Below, piece by piece: positions 6,669-6,729 of a DNA stretch of 6,729 nt (the first letter of the stretch is position 1; each line of letters begins with the position of its first letter). This stretch comes from Streptomycetaceae bacterium (GTDB taxonomy: Bacteria; Actinomycetota; Actinomycetes; Nanopelagicales; Nanopelagicaceae): NCBI GenBank assembly GCA_027488165.1, contig JAIYCF010000011.1, positions 1 through 6,729 on the forward strand. Direction: 5' to 3'. Below the pieces are notes generated by a model. It made no database searches and was not told the DNA's origin. It saw only the letters and a list, made by a program, of their open reading frames with translations. The position numbers and the translations under genes were made by a program.

Positions 6669-6729
6669 ATGGATAAGAAGAAAATTGATGGCAAGAATTT
6701 GTTGAAGAAGAAGAGTAAATCTTCTGCAA
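6669..6729 (+). CDS. ftsH: N-terminus of probable FtsH membrane protease, 3' end outside window
   Basis: An ATG at 6669 opens a frame that stays open to the window edge, giving 20 full codons (MDKKKIDGKNLLKKKSKSSA). The peptide is highly basic and has no diagnostic motif. The call rests on position: in Actinobacteria and Firmicutes the gene after tilS and hpt is usually ftsH, whose product is an ATP-dependent zinc metalloprotease with a short cytoplasmic N-terminus before its first membrane helix. The lysine-rich start fits a cytoplasmic N-terminus but proves nothing. The nearest Shine-Dalgarno-like sequence, AAGGAC at 6650-6655, is 13 bp from the ATG, unusually far. No earlier in-frame start exists within the gap. 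Confidence 0.55.
   Translation, partial: MDKKKIDGKNLLKKKSKSSA

Noticed and set aside
6460..6729. Open frame on the - strand over the end of hpt
   Set aside because: It overlaps hpt and the probable ftsH start, its translation resembles no family, and it is best explained as an antisense shadow.

Overview
The window is an ordinary chromosomal stretch with moderate G+C and very short gaps between genes. It most likely comes from a streamlined, lower-G+C member of the Actinomycetota, for example a freshwater acI / Nanopelagicales-type organism. The evidence is the actinobacterial-type heme O synthase, an O-succinylhomoserine sulfhydrylase resembling mycobacterial MetZ, a RipA/RipC-like secreted NlpC/P60 hydrolase, a short TilS, and the order tilS-hpt-(probable ftsH). 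The lineage is inferred from family resemblance and gene order; no search was run.

Layout from left to right: (1) the 3' part of ctaB on the + strand, open at the left edge; (2) metZ on the - strand, whose 3' end overlaps the ctaB 3' end by 19 bp; (3) a 37-bp divergent intergenic region in which each gene has a -10-like hexamer 6-7 bp from its start codon, suggesting two leaderless transcripts; (4) a two-gene ABC exporter (ATPase and ABC-2 permease) joined by an ATGA overlap; (5) a short gap with an inverted repeat, followed by a secreted coiled-coil NlpC/P60 peptidoglycan hydrolase; (6) tilS 9 bp downstream; (7) hpt with a clear Shine-Dalgarno sequence; (8) the first 20 codons of a lysine-rich protein, probably FtsH, running off the right edge.

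Functionally the genes are housekeeping. They cover heme O supply for a terminal oxidase, homocysteine synthesis by direct sulfhydrylation, an exporter of unknown substrate, cell-wall remodelling, tRNA-Ile lysidine formation, purine salvage and membrane-protein quality control. The hydrolase, tilS, hpt and the last gene are co-directional and tightly spaced, so they are probably at least partly co-transcribed.

I found no mobile element, CRISPR array, tRNA or rRNA gene, or clearly novel system. The most interesting features are small-scale: the compact divergent leaderless promoter region, the inverted repeat before the hydrolase, and a conservative Asp-to-Glu change in the CtaB metal/diphosphate motif.
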